Below are positions 49,994 through 58,378 of a stretch of 64,000 nucleotides of DNA, one piece after another. Location: NCBI RefSeq assembly GCF_000423185.1, contig NZ_AUHM01000018.1, forward strand, positions 62,001 to 126,000, in the 5' to 3' direction. Within the stretch, counting starts at the first letter, position 1; each line of letters opens with the position of its first letter. Origin of the DNA: Inquilinus limosus DSM 16000 (GTDB taxonomy: Bacteria; Pseudomonadota; Alphaproteobacteria; DSM-16000; Inquilinaceae). The notes under the pieces are model-generated. The model was given only the letters and a program-made list of their open reading frames with translations. It did not search any database and was not told where the DNA came from. The translations under genes were made by a program, and so were the position numbers.

Positions 49994-50746
49994 ATGGCGG
50001 GACCCAGAAAGACCATGTCGACCTCCGCAGCGGCGCATCCGGAGGCGCAGCCGCATGTGCTGCTCGTCGAGGACGATCTCGAGATCTCCCGGATGCTGCA
50101 GGGCGTTCTCTCGGAAAGCGGCTTCTCCGTTTCCGCCGCGACCGCCGCGGCCGAGATGGACTCGATGCTGGGCCGGGCCAAGGTCGACCTCGTCGTGCTC
50201 GACATCATGCTGCCGGGGGAGGACGGGCTCAGCATCTGCCGCCGGCTCCGCGCCGCCTCGACCATCCCGATCATCATGGTGACGGCCCGCGGCGATGCGG
50301 TCGACCGGATCATCGGGCTGGAGATCGGGGCCGACGACTACCTGCCCAAGCCGTTCGATTCGCGCGAGCTGGTGGCGCGCATCCGGGCGCTGCTGCGGCG
50401 CGTCCAGGGCGGACAGGACGGCCGCAGGCGTCCGCTGCGCTTCGCCGGCTGGCGGATCGATCCCGCGTCGCGGCAGCTGTACGATCCCGACGGTGTCCAG
50501 GTCGCCATGACCAGCGTCGAGTTCGACCTGCTGTCGGCGCTGTGCCGGCATTCCGGCCAGGTGCTTTCGCGCGACCAGCTGATCGAGCTGACGCATAGCG
50601 GCCTGGCCAGCCCGGTCCAGCGCAGCATCGACGTCCATGTCAGCCGCATCCGGCAGAAGATCGAGCCGGACCCCGACAATCCCCGCTACATCAAGACCGT
50701 GCGCCTCGGCGGCTACATGTTCGCCGAGCGGGTCGAGCCCACCTGA
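49994..50746 (+). CDS. OmpR family response regulator
   Basis: 250 residues. The receiver domain (about 21-135) has acidic pocket E26-D27-D28 (LLVEDDLE), phospho-acceptor D70 (VVLDIMLPGEDG) and the switch region IIMVTARGD...ADDYLPKPF. The C-terminal winged helix (about 155-245) is of OmpR type (LTSV-like MTSVEFDLLSALCRHSGQVL, VSRIRQKIEPDPDNPRYIKT). Its stop overlaps the kinase ATG (TGATG), so the two are co-translated. The start could also be ATG 50015. It probably controls the MipA-like gene downstream. Confidence 0.93.
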   Translation: MAGPRKTMSTSAAAHPEAQPHVLLVEDDLEISRMLQGVLSESGFSVSAATAAAEMDSMLGRAKVDLVVLDIMLPGEDGLSICRRLRAASTIPIIMVTARGDAVDRIIGLEIGADDYLPKPFDSRELVARIRALLRRVQGGQDGRRRPLRFAGWRIDPASRQLYDPDGVQVAMTSVEFDLLSALCRHSGQVLSRDQLIELTHSGLASPVQRSIDVHVSRIRQKIEPDPDNPRYIKTVRLGGYMFAERVEPT

Positions 50747-52095
50747 TGCGATTTCTCTCTCGCCTGCTGCCGCGCAGCGTCGTCAGCCAGATCACCGGGA
50801 TCGTCGCCGCCTCGATGCTGCTCGGCATCGGGCTGACCGGCACCGTCCTGTTCCTGTTCTTCAGGGAACCCGACGCGCGGGACGGCGTCATCCTTTCGGC
50901 GGCTGCAATCGCCAAGATCACCCAGATCGTCCAGAGCGCCGATACCCCGGAAGAGGCCAACGGGATCCTCGACGTCGCCCGGCGTGCCGGCGCCGATGTC
51001 ATCCGAATGCCGTCAGGGGAATTCGCCGCCCAGTCTGTAGGCGGGCCGACGTCGATCCTGTCGGAGCTGATCGCCTATCAACTGAAGACCCTTTGGGGCA
51101 TCGAGGCACGCGGAGCCAACCTTCCTTCCGGTGCCGGCCATGGTCTCGTCGTGCAGGTCGACGATCGGTTCGTCCTGCTGTTCCCGACACCGACCTGGGC
51201 CGGCCTGTGGCGGTTCATCCTCAAGCCCACGGTCCTGATCATCGTCACGATGATCGTGTTCGTGCTGTTCCTCTCGATCTACGCGGTGCGCTGGATCATC
51301 GCGCCGCTGTCGGCGCTGGGGGCGGCGGCCGAATCCTTCGGACGCTCGCCCGACGACGACCGGATGGTCGACCGCCGGGGACCGCGCGAGATCGGCCAGG
51401 TCGCCGATGCCCTGAACGACATGCGCACCCGCATCCGGGCCCTGATCGACGACCAGAACCGCATGCTGGCCGCGATCAGCCACGACCTGCGGACGCCCCT
51501 GACCCGCCTGCGGCTGCGGGCCGAACGGATCGACGACCCGGAGCTGCGCGACGGCATCCTGCACGAGGTGGTGCGGATCAGCGGCATGCTGGACGAGACC
51601 CTGGAGTACCTGCACCCCGGCATCCGAGAGGAGCGGATGTCGCGGGTCGACCTATCGAGCCTGCTGCAGACCGTCTGCACCGAATTCGCCGATGTCGGCC
51701 ACGGCGTCGCCTATGCCGGGCCGCCGCGCCTGGCCTGGATCTGCCGGCCCAATGCGCTCACGCGCGCGGTCGGCAATGTCGTGGACAACGCCGTGCAGCA
51801 CGGATCGACGGTGCGGGTCGGGCTGAAGCTCGGCGAGGCCGGCGCCGCGGAGATCGAGGTGGCGGATGACGGCCCGGGCATTCCGGCGCCGCTGCGCCAG
51901 AAGGTGTTCGATCCCTTCTTCAAGGGCGACGACGCCCGCCCGGCGACCGCAGGAAGGGGCTTCGGGCTGGGCCTGTCGATCGCCCGCGACGTCGTCCGCG
52001 GCCATGGCGGCCGCATCGAGCTGCTCGACGGCGAGCCGCGCGGCCTGATCGTCCGGATGTCGCTGCCGGCGACTGTTCCGATCCCCGGCCAATGA
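50746..52095 (+). CDS. Sensor histidine kinase (EnvZ-like)
   Basis: 449 residues. Two membrane helices (about 12-40 and 160-182) flank a periplasmic sensor of about 120 residues. A HAMP region (182-236) leads to the H-box ISHDLRTPLTRLRLR with H246. ATP-binding boxes are NVVDNAVQHG (N), ADDGPGIPA (G1) and GRGFGLGLSIARDV (G2). The sensor part has no recognised ligand domain. The kinase phosphorylates D70 of the regulator encoded just upstream. Confidence 0.92.
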   Translation: MRFLSRLLPRSVVSQITGIVAASMLLGIGLTGTVLFLFFREPDARDGVILSAAAIAKITQIVQSADTPEEANGILDVARRAGADVIRMPSGEFAAQSVGGPTSILSELIAYQLKTLWGIEARGANLPSGAGHGLVVQVDDRFVLLFPTPTWAGLWRFILKPTVLIIVTMIVFVLFLSIYAVRWIIAPLSALGAAAESFGRSPDDDRMVDRRGPREIGQVADALNDMRTRIRALIDDQNRMLAAISHDLRTPLTRLRLRAERIDDPELRDGILHEVVRISGMLDETLEYLHPGIREERMSRVDLSSLLQTVCTEFADVGHGVAYAGPPRLAWICRPNALTRAVGNVVDNAVQHGSTVRVGLKLGEAGAAEIEVADDGPGIPAPLRQKVFDPFFKGDDARPATAGRGFGLGLSIARDVVRGHGGRIELLDGEPRGLIVRMSLPATVPIPGQ

Positions 52096-52174
52096 GCCGG
52101 AAATATCTCTTAACATAACTTAAAACCGGCCTGTCCTGCCGACTTCTATTCTCGCGGCTCCATAGAGCCACGGG
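52096..52174. promoter_or_regulatory. Promoter region of mipA-like gene with tandem CTTAA repeats
   Basis: CTTAACATAA and CTTAAAACCG (52109-52128) give two CTTAA blocks exactly 10 bp apart, on the same face of the helix. Tandem direct repeats of this spacing are typical binding boxes for OmpR/PhoB-type regulators. They lie just after the kinase gene and 50 to 65 bp before the outer membrane protein start. Confidence 0.5.
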
Positions 52175-53059
52175 ATGAACTGCATGTCAGCGTCGTTCTC
52201 GACTGCCGCCTTTTCTTCACAGCGGAATATTGGAACCAGGATTCGCGCGCCGCTCACCTTCGCCGGCGCCTGCCTGATCCTCGCCGCGACCACCATGCCC
52301 GCGGGGGCCCAGGAGGCGGTCATCCTGCAGACGGAGGATGCCCCTGCCCCGCCGGCCGTCGACGATGGCAGCGGCGGCGACTGGACCTTCGTGCTCGGCG
52401 CCGGCGCCCGGATCGGGCCGAGCTACGAGGGATCCGACCACTTCTCGGTGACGCCGGGGCCCTTCGTCTCGGTCAACTGGCGGGACCGGATCTTCCTCGA
52501 CATGGAATACGGGCTCGGCGTCAACGTCGTGCGCACCGAAGCCCTCCGGCTGGGCCTGTCGATCGACATGGCGCCGGGCCGGGACGAGGATGACGACGAC
52601 CACCTGAAGGGGCTGGGCGACATCGACGCCGCCGCGCGCGGCCATGTCTTCGGATCCTATTCCTTCGGCATGGTGCAACTCGGCCTCGACATCGCCAAGG
52701 ATTTCGGCGGCAGCGAGGGGCTGCAGATCCGGCCCGGCGTGTCGGTGAAAGTGCCGCTGTCCGAGAGCTGGACCCTGTCCTCCGGCCTCTCCGCCACCTG
52801 GGCCGACGACGATTACATGCAGACCTTCTTCGGCGTCTCGCCGTCACAGTCCCGGAGATCGGGGCTGGAGCGCTTCGATGCCGGGGCCGGGTTCAAGAGC
52901 CTCGATTTCCGGGTCGGCCTCAACTGGCAGATCTCCGAGAGCTGGGTCGCCATCACGAGCGTGAATGTGGGCGTCCTCCTCGGCGACGCGGCGGACAGCC
53001 CGATCACCCAGAGCGAAGTGCAGCCCTCGGTCGGGCTCGCGCTCGGCTATCGCTTCTGA
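52175..53059 (+). CDS. MipA/OmpV family outer membrane protein
   Basis: 294 residues with a Sec signal (long basic n-region, then APLTFAGACLILAATTMPAG) cleaved near AGAQE. The mature chain alternates polar and aromatic residues as in a beta-barrel, ends with F (ALGYRF) as outer membrane proteins do, and has the family motif GAGARIGPSYEGSDHFSVTP. MipA-like proteins scaffold murein enzymes or respond to cationic stress. Its position directly after a two-component pair suggests that pair controls it. The start could be ATG 52175 or 52184. Confidence 0.88.
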   Translation: MNCMSASFSTAAFSSQRNIGTRIRAPLTFAGACLILAATTMPAGAQEAVILQTEDAPAPPAVDDGSGGDWTFVLGAGARIGPSYEGSDHFSVTPGPFVSVNWRDRIFLDMEYGLGVNVVRTEALRLGLSIDMAPGRDEDDDDHLKGLGDIDAAARGHVFGSYSFGMVQLGLDIAKDFGGSEGLQIRPGVSVKVPLSESWTLSSGLSATWADDDYMQTFFGVSPSQSRRSGLERFDAGAGFKSLDFRVGLNWQISESWVAITSVNVGVLLGDAADSPITQSEVQPSVGLALGYRF

Positions 53060-53127
53060 GCCCGCCCCGCGGCCGCGGCACGACCCTGGAGGCGATGGAT
53101 GACCGGCGATGACGGGAGACCCCGATC

Positions 53128-53286
53128 GTGCTCGGCCTCATCGAAGCCCTGGAGGGGCGCATCATGATCCTCGCCATGCTCTGGCTCGGCGGCATCCTGC
53201 TCTGCGCCGCCCCCTATCTCTGGGCTCTCTGCCGCGCCGCCCGGGACTCGGCCCGGCCGATCCCGCCGCGCCGGGAGCCGCCATGA
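53128..53286 (+). CDS. Possible small single-span membrane protein
   Basis: A 52-codon frame with a GTG start (53128) and GGGAG eight bases upstream. A short amphipathic leader (LGLIEALEGRI) is followed by a hydrophobic span of about 18 residues (MILAMLWLGGILLCAAPYLW) and a basic, proline-rich tail. ATG 53164 is an alternative start. No homologue is recognised. The positive-inside tail and position right after the MipA-like gene are the main support. It could be chance in GC-rich DNA. Confidence 0.35.
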   Translation: MLGLIEALEGRIMILAMLWLGGILLCAAPYLWALCRAARDSARPIPPRREPP

Positions 53287-53330
53287 CGGGCCGATGCCGT
53301 CCCGGGACGACATGCCGTAGCCCGGCCTCC

Positions 53331-54362
53331 CTACCCGCTCGCCCGGACCACGAGGCTGATGTCGACCAGCTCGATGCTGCGTTCCGGCGTCCCGCCGCCG
53401 AGGCGGGTGAGCAGCATCCGCCCGGCGCGCCGGCCGATGTCGTCGCTGTCGATCCGCACCGTGGTCAGCCCCGGCTCCAACTCCTCCGCCATCTCGATGT
53501 CGCCGAAGCCGGCCAGGGCGAGGTCGCCCGGTACGGCGAGACCGCGGCGCCGCGCCTCGAACAAGGCGCCGATCGCGAGCAGGTCGTTGCCGAAGAAGGC
53601 CGCGTCGAGGCGCTCGCCCTGTTCCAGCAGCGCAGCCATCGCGCGGCGGCCCTCGGCCAGGCCGGCCGGGCCCTCGACCGAGAGCTCCGCCGCCGGGCGA
53701 AGGCCGTGCTTGGCCAAGCCTTCCTTGAAGCCCTGCAGCCGTAGCACGCCGCGGCCGCCGCCTCGGCCGACATAGGCGACGCGGCGGTAGCCCCGCTCGC
53801 CGAAATGCTCGCCGACCAGCCGCCCACCGTCGAAGTTGGAGAAGCCGACCAGCATGTCAATCGGGTCCTGCGGATAGGCCCAGGTCTCCATCACCGGCAC
53901 GCCGAGCGAGCGCAGCGTCTCGCGGTTCTCCTCCAGCTCGATCACGCCGGTGAACAGCACCGCCGCCGGGCGGAGATCGCGCAGCGACTGGATCATCGCC
54001 GTCTCGCGCGCATAGGAATAGGCGGTCTCGCCCATCATCAGCCGGTAGCCCGCCGGCTCCAGCACTTCGGCGCAGGCCCGCACGGCGCGCGAGAATTGCG
54101 GGTTGGCGATGTTGGAGACGAAGGCGGCGACGAGGGTCGACGGAGAGGTCACCGCCGCTGTCGGCCGGCCGCCGGAGCGCAGGCGGATGGCGTCCTGGTT
54201 GGGCTCGTAGCCGGTCTGCTCGATCGCCGCCAGGATGCGGCGGCGCTTGTCCTCCGCCACCTTCTCCGGCTGACGCAGCGCGCGGGACACGGTGATCGGC
54301 GCCACCCCGGCGATGCGCGCGACGTCGTCGATGCGGGGCGGCCGCTTCTCCGAATCCGTCAT
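53331..54362 (-). CDS. LacI family transcriptional regulator
   Basis: 343 residues with the LacI HTH (PRIDDVARIAGVAPITVSRA) and hinge, then a periplasmic-binding-like core (LVAAFVSNIANPQFSRAVRA onward). The subgroup resembles GntR-of-LacI type regulators (gluconate operon repressor). The start at 54362 follows GGAGGGGAG. It lies 23 bp after the stop of the DoeB-like gene and is the last gene in a minus-strand run from 58323. It is the likely binder of the two GACAACGTTGTC sites at 58324 and 59744. Confidence 0.92.
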   Translation of the reverse strand: MTDSEKRPPRIDDVARIAGVAPITVSRALRQPEKVAEDKRRRILAAIEQTGYEPNQDAIRLRSGGRPTAAVTSPSTLVAAFVSNIANPQFSRAVRACAEVLEPAGYRLMMGETAYSYARETAMIQSLRDLRPAAVLFTGVIELEENRETLRSLGVPVMETWAYPQDPIDMLVGFSNFDGGRLVGEHFGERGYRRVAYVGRGGGRGVLRLQGFKEGLAKHGLRPAAELSVEGPAGLAEGRRAMAALLEQGERLDAAFFGNDLLAIGALFEARRRGLAVPGDLALAGFGDIEMAEELEPGLTTVRIDSDDIGRRAGRMLLTRLGGGTPERSIELVDISLVVRASG

Positions 54363-54385
54363 CTCCCCTCCGTCCCGCCTGCGCC

Positions 54386-55399
54386 TCACCGGCCGGTGTC
54401 CAGCACCTCGGCCACCTGGATCAGACAGTCGCCCGGTTCGCACCGGCTGTGCAACCGGTGCGAGATCACGACGCCGGCCTCGGCAAAGCGCAGCGGCTGC
54501 TCCGCCACATCGAGCCGGTCGAGATCGTGGACCCACCCCGCCAGGTCGCCGGCGGCGACCTCGGCCCCCGGTCCGACCGCCGGTTCGAACCAGCCGGGCG
54601 CGGTGGCGTAGATCGCCTGGCTGTGCCGGGACAGGGACAGGAGCCGCATCGGCCCGGGCTCCGGCGCAGGGCCGAGCAGCGGCGCGTCGATCACGCCAAG
54701 CGCCAGCAGCAGCGCGTCGATCGCGGCCGAGGCGCCGCGCATGGTCGCCGGCGTCACCGTGCCGCCGCCGCCGAACTCGCCGGACAGGCCGATCGCCCCG
54801 GCCCGCGCCGCCGCGCCCATCGAGGTCGGCGCCGCCGGCCCGTTGTCGGCGATGAAGCCCCAGGGCAGGCCAAGGGCCCGCATCAGCGCCACCGCCCGCT
54901 CCTGCCGCTCGGGGTCGGCATGGCGCTCGATCAGGGCGCAGGGCAGATGCGCCATCGAGGTGCCGCCGGAATGCAGGTCGAACACCACGTCGTGCCGCGA
55001 AAACAGCTCGTGCTCGAGGAAATGGGCGATGCGCTGGGTCGGGGTGCCGTCCGGGTCGCCCGGGAAGGCGCGGTTGAGATTGCCGCCGTCGAGCGGCGAG
55101 CAGCGCTTCGACGCCCGCACCGCCGGCGCGTTGGCCATCGGCAGGATGGTCACAGCTCCGCGCATCCGGGCCGGGTCCAGGCGCCGGATCAGCCGGGCCA
55201 AGGCGAACTCGCCCTCGTATTCGTCGCCATGGTTGCCGGCCATCAGCAGCACACGCGGGCCGTCGCCGCTCTTGATCCGCGCGACCGGGACCTTGACGTG
55301 GAAATAGGGCGACCGGTCGACCGAGAAGGGCAGGCCCAGATGGTCCAGGACCTTGCCGTCGGCGTCGAAATCAATGGTGTGGAACAGACCCGTATGCAT
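54386..55399 (-). CDS. Succinylglutamate desuccinylase/aspartoacylase family protein (DoeB-like)
   Basis: 337 residues of the zinc carboxypeptidase-like AstE/ASPA family. Zinc ligands lie in AGNHGDEYEGE (His, Glu) and DLHSGG (His); GLSGEFGGGG holds the probable catalytic glutamate. The closest functional analogue by pattern is N-acetyl-2,4-diaminobutyrate deacetylase (DoeB) of ectoine breakdown; the DoeA hydrolase and MocR-type EnuR regulator are not in the window. It would remove an acyl group from an N-acyl amino acid in the cytosol. The amino-acid transporter genes just upstream suggest it acts on the imported ligand. Confidence 0.88.
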   Translation of the reverse strand: MHTGLFHTIDFDADGKVLDHLGLPFSVDRSPYFHVKVPVARIKSGDGPRVLLMAGNHGDEYEGEFALARLIRRLDPARMRGAVTILPMANAPAVRASKRCSPLDGGNLNRAFPGDPDGTPTQRIAHFLEHELFSRHDVVFDLHSGGTSMAHLPCALIERHADPERQERAVALMRALGLPWGFIADNGPAAPTSMGAAARAGAIGLSGEFGGGGTVTPATMRGASAAIDALLLALGVIDAPLLGPAPEPGPMRLLSLSRHSQAIYATAPGWFEPAVGPGAEVAAGDLAGWVHDLDRLDVAEQPLRFAEAGVVISHRLHSRCEPGDCLIQVAEVLDTGR

Positions 55400-55453
55400 C
55401 TCGGTCCTCGGGGCGCAGGGAATGCCGCCGCCGGCCGGGCGGCGGCAGAGGTC

Positions 55454-56245
55454 TCACATCAAAGGCAATTGCTGTGCCGCGCCGAACCAGGTGGTCTGCA
55501 GCTTCGCCAGCTTGCCGTTGAGGCGGTTGTAGTAGAGGAAGGTGTTGATCCAGTTCAGCAGGTCCGGCTGACCGTGCGGGATCACGACATGGGCGGGAGA
55601 CTGGCGGATCAGGAACTTCAGCTCAACCTCCTTGCCCGGATTCTGCTGCGACACGGTGCGGGCGATGGCGCTGTTCTCGGCGAACATCTCGGCCTGGCCC
55701 GACAGATAGGCGGCGACGGCGGAGGGCGCGTCCTCGAAGCGGCTATAGGCGGCGTCCGGCGCGTTCTCGGTCAGCCACAGGTCCAGAGTCGTGCCCTTGG
55801 CGACGGCGATGCTGTGGCCGGCCATGGCTGCTGCATCCTCGAACGGCTTGATGCTCTTCGGCCCGTAGACGCCGAGGTCGACCGCGGCATAGGGCTGCGA
55901 GAAGGCAACCTGCTGCGCCCGCTCCGGCGTGGCTCCGGCGGCGGCGATCAGCACGTCGACCTTGTCGGCCAACAGGCTCGGGATGCGGCTGGCACCCGTG
56001 ACCTGAACCAGCTCGAGCTCCACGCCCATGTCGGCAGCCATCAGTTTGGCCAAGTCGATGTCTAGGCCGATGGCCTCGCCCTTCTCGTCCTTGAACCCCC
56101 AGGGCGCCACGTCCATCAGCACCCCGACCCGGAGCTTGCCGGCGTCGAGCACGTCCTGCAGCTTGTCGGCCTGCGCCGCGGCCGGCAGGGCCAGGGCGGC
56201 GACCGCCACGGCGGCCGCCAGCAGACGGCGGAATCCGGTGATCAT
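55454..56245 (-). CDS. Polar amino acid-type ABC transporter substrate-binding protein
   Basis: 263 residues, SBP_bac_3 family, with a Sec signal cleaved after AAAQA (residue 26). Mature blocks are LQDVLDAGKLRVGVLMDVAP, DIDLAKLMAADMGVELELVQ and VDVLIAAAGATPERAQQVAF. It is set between the ATPase gene and the DoeB-like gene, with an AGAAGGAGG site before the ATG. A moderately long 31-bp gap to the ATPase gene contains no repeat. Ligand probably an (acylated) amino acid, by context only. Confidence 0.92.
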   Translation of the reverse strand: MITGFRRLLAAAVAVAALALPAAAQADKLQDVLDAGKLRVGVLMDVAPWGFKDEKGEAIGLDIDLAKLMAADMGVELELVQVTGASRIPSLLADKVDVLIAAAGATPERAQQVAFSQPYAAVDLGVYGPKSIKPFEDAAAMAGHSIAVAKGTTLDLWLTENAPDAAYSRFEDAPSAVAAYLSGQAEMFAENSAIARTVSQQNPGKEVELKFLIRQSPAHVVIPHGQPDLLNWINTFLYYNRLNGKLAKLQTTWFGAAQQLPLM

Positions 56246-56276
56246 GTGAAAACCTCCTTCTGTTTGTTGCTTCGGG

Positions 56277-57005
56277 TCACTGCACCGAGCCGATGAAGCT
56301 CTTCAGCTCCGGCGTCTGCGGGTCGCCGAAGATCCGGTCCGGCGGCCCCTCCTCCCAGACCTTGCCCTGATGCATGAAGACGATCTTGGTCGCGACGTTG
56401 CGGGCGAAGCCCATCTCGTGCGTCACCAGGATCATGGTCATGCCCTGGCGCGCCATCTGCTCCATCACCCGCAGCACCTCGCCCACCAGCTCGGGGTCGA
56501 GAGCGGAGGTGACCTCGTCGAACAGCATCAGCTGCGGCGACATGGCGAGACAGCGGGCAATGGCGACGCGCTGCTGCTGACCGCCGGACAGCCGCTCGGG
56601 CCAGGCGTCGATCTTGTCGGCCAGGCCGACCCGGCCCAGCACCTCTTCCGCCAGCGCCCGCGCCTGGTCCTTGCGGATCCGGCCGGTCAGGAGCGGCGCC
56701 AGGGTGACGTTGCGCTCGACCGTCAGATGCGGGAACAGGTTGTAGCTCTGGAACACGATGCCGACGCGCTGGCGCAGCGCCCGCAGATCCTTCATCCCGG
56801 CGCGCACCGGCTTGCCCTCGATCCGCACCTCGCCGTCCTCGATCGTCTCCAGCGCGTTGATGCAGCGCAGCAGCGTCGACTTGCCGGAGCCGGAGCGGCC
56901 GATGACGGTGACGATCTCGCCTTCCTCGACGTCCAGCGAGACGCCCTTCAGCACCTCGACCGGGCCGAAGCGCTTGCGCAGGTTCCGGACTTCAACGAGC
57001 GCCAT
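56277..57005 (-). CDS. Polar amino acid-type ABC transporter ATP-binding protein
   Basis: 242 residues with Walker A GRSGSGKST (about 36-44), signature LSGGQQQRVAIARCL, Walker B LMLFDEVTSALDP and switch VTHEMGFA. It belongs to the GlnQ group of cytoplasmic ATPases. It overlaps the upstream permease gene by 14 bp. It is clearly distinct in sequence from the ATPase at 8120-8893. Confidence 0.93.
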   Translation of the reverse strand: MALVEVRNLRKRFGPVEVLKGVSLDVEEGEIVTVIGRSGSGKSTLLRCINALETIEDGEVRIEGKPVRAGMKDLRALRQRVGIVFQSYNLFPHLTVERNVTLAPLLTGRIRKDQARALAEEVLGRVGLADKIDAWPERLSGGQQQRVAIARCLAMSPQLMLFDEVTSALDPELVGEVLRVMEQMARQGMTMILVTHEMGFARNVATKIVFMHQGKVWEEGPPDRIFGDPQTPELKSFIGSVQ

Positions 57006-57642
57006 TGAGACGGACCTCCAGCGAGCGCGACCAGGTGGTCAGGGGGAAGCAGATCGTGAAATAGATCGCAGCGACGACGGTGTAGGTCAGCAGCGGCTGG
57101 AAGGTGGCGGCGCTGGCGATCTGCCCGGCCCGCGCCAACTCGACGAAGCCGACGACGGACGCCAGCGACGTGTTCTTCACCAACTGCACCAGGAAGCCGA
57201 CCGTGGCCGGCAGGGTGATGCGGAAGGCCTGCGGGCCGATCACCCAGCGGAACTGCTGCCATTTGGTCAGGCCGAGGCATTCCGCCGCCTCCCACTGCGC
57301 CGGCTTCACCGCCTCGATGCCGCCGCGCCAGATCTCGCCCAGGAACACGGCGGTCCAGATGGTGTAGGCGACGGCGACCGCGGCCAGTGCCGGCACGTCG
57401 ACGCCGAGGAACACCGGCATGCCGAAGTAGAAGAACATCAGCAGGCCCAGCAGCGGCACGCCCTGCACCGCCTGCAGCAGCAGCGCCGCGATCCAGCGCG
57501 GCAGCGCTGCCCGTCCGGCCCGCATCACCGCGAGGCCTAGCGCCAACGGCCCGCCGCTGCCGAGCGCGATCAGGGTCAGCGCCACCGTCCATTGCAGGGC
57601 GGACAGCAGCGACAGCAGGTCGCCGGCGGAGAAGATGCGCAT
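56992..57642 (-). CDS. Polar amino acid-type ABC transporter permease
   Basis: 216 residues with about five membrane helices. The contact loop is KPAQWEAAECLGLTKWQQFR, followed by VIGPQAFRITLPATVGFLVQ and KNTSLASVVGFVEL, typical of the GlnP/HisM group. It partners the permease encoded 12 bp upstream. Confidence 0.92.
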   Translation of the reverse strand: MRIFSAGDLLSLLSALQWTVALTLIALGSGGPLALGLAVMRAGRAALPRWIAALLLQAVQGVPLLGLLMFFYFGMPVFLGVDVPALAAVAVAYTIWTAVFLGEIWRGGIEAVKPAQWEAAECLGLTKWQQFRWVIGPQAFRITLPATVGFLVQLVKNTSLASVVGFVELARAGQIASAATFQPLLTYTVVAAIYFTICFPLTTWSRSLEVRLNGAR

Positions 57643-57654
57643 CCGGCCCCTCCC

Positions 57655-58323
57655 CTAGCGCCGCACCGGCCAGCGGAAGGCCAGCCGGCCGATCGCCGCG
57701 AACAGCGCCTTGAAGACCACGACCATCGCCAGATACATGGCGCAGACCACGGCATAGACCTCGAAGCTGCGGAAGCTGCGGCTCTCGACGAAGCCGGCGG
57801 TGTGGAACAGCTCCTCCGCCGAGACCTGCGAGGCGAGCGAGGAGCCGAGCAGCAGCAGCACGAACTGGCTGGTGATCGACGGGTAGACGTTGCGCAGCGC
57901 CGGCGGCAGCACGACGTGGCGGAACACCTGCCAGCGCGTGAGCCCGAGGCAGGACGCGGCTTCCGTCTGGCTGCGGTGGATCGAGTCGAGCCCCGACCGC
58001 ACGATCTCGGTGGCGTAGGCGCCGAAATAGAGGCTCAGCGCCACCGCCGCGGCCTCGAAGGGCGGCAGCCTCAGCCCCATCCCCGGCAGCACGAAGAAGA
58101 TCAGGAACAGCTGGATCAGCGCCGGGGTGTTGCGGATCAGCTCGACATAGGCGCGGACCAGCAGCCGCAGCGGCCGCGGGCCGTGGCGCAGCGCCAGCGC
58201 GCCAGCGACGCCGATCGCGAGTCCCGCTGCCGCGGCGATGCCGGTCAGCAGCAGCGTCATCAGGGCGCCGTCCAGCAGCTGCCCCTCGTAACGCCAGAGC
58301 GGCCGGAAGTTCAGGCGGTCCAT
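57655..58323 (-). CDS. Polar amino acid-type ABC transporter permease
   Basis: 222 residues with about five membrane helices. Motifs are GALMTLLLTGIAAAAGLAIG, YVELIRNTPALIQLFLIFFV and HRSQTEAASCLGLTRWQVFR. It is the first gene of the transporter operon. Its ATG directly abuts a GACAACGTTGTC operator, leaving no room for a ribosome site, so the message may be leaderless or translation may start further in. Confidence 0.92.
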   Translation of the reverse strand: MDRLNFRPLWRYEGQLLDGALMTLLLTGIAAAAGLAIGVAGALALRHGPRPLRLLVRAYVELIRNTPALIQLFLIFFVLPGMGLRLPPFEAAAVALSLYFGAYATEIVRSGLDSIHRSQTEAASCLGLTRWQVFRHVVLPPALRNVYPSITSQFVLLLLGSSLASQVSAEELFHTAGFVESRSFRSFEVYAVVCAMYLAMVVVFKALFAAIGRLAFRWPVRR

Positions 58324-58335
58324 GACAACGTTGTC
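58324..58335. promoter_or_regulatory. LacI-type operator GACAACGTTGTC, copy 1
   Basis: A perfect 12-bp palindrome with a central CG, immediately upstream of the permease start codon and 44 bp from the stop of the PLP enzyme gene. It is identical to the site at 59744-59755. Repressor bound here would cover the transcription start of the transporter operon. Confidence 0.75.
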
Positions 58336-58378
58336 TTTTCAGGACGCGAAGATGCGACGGGGGCGGTCATGGGCCGGG

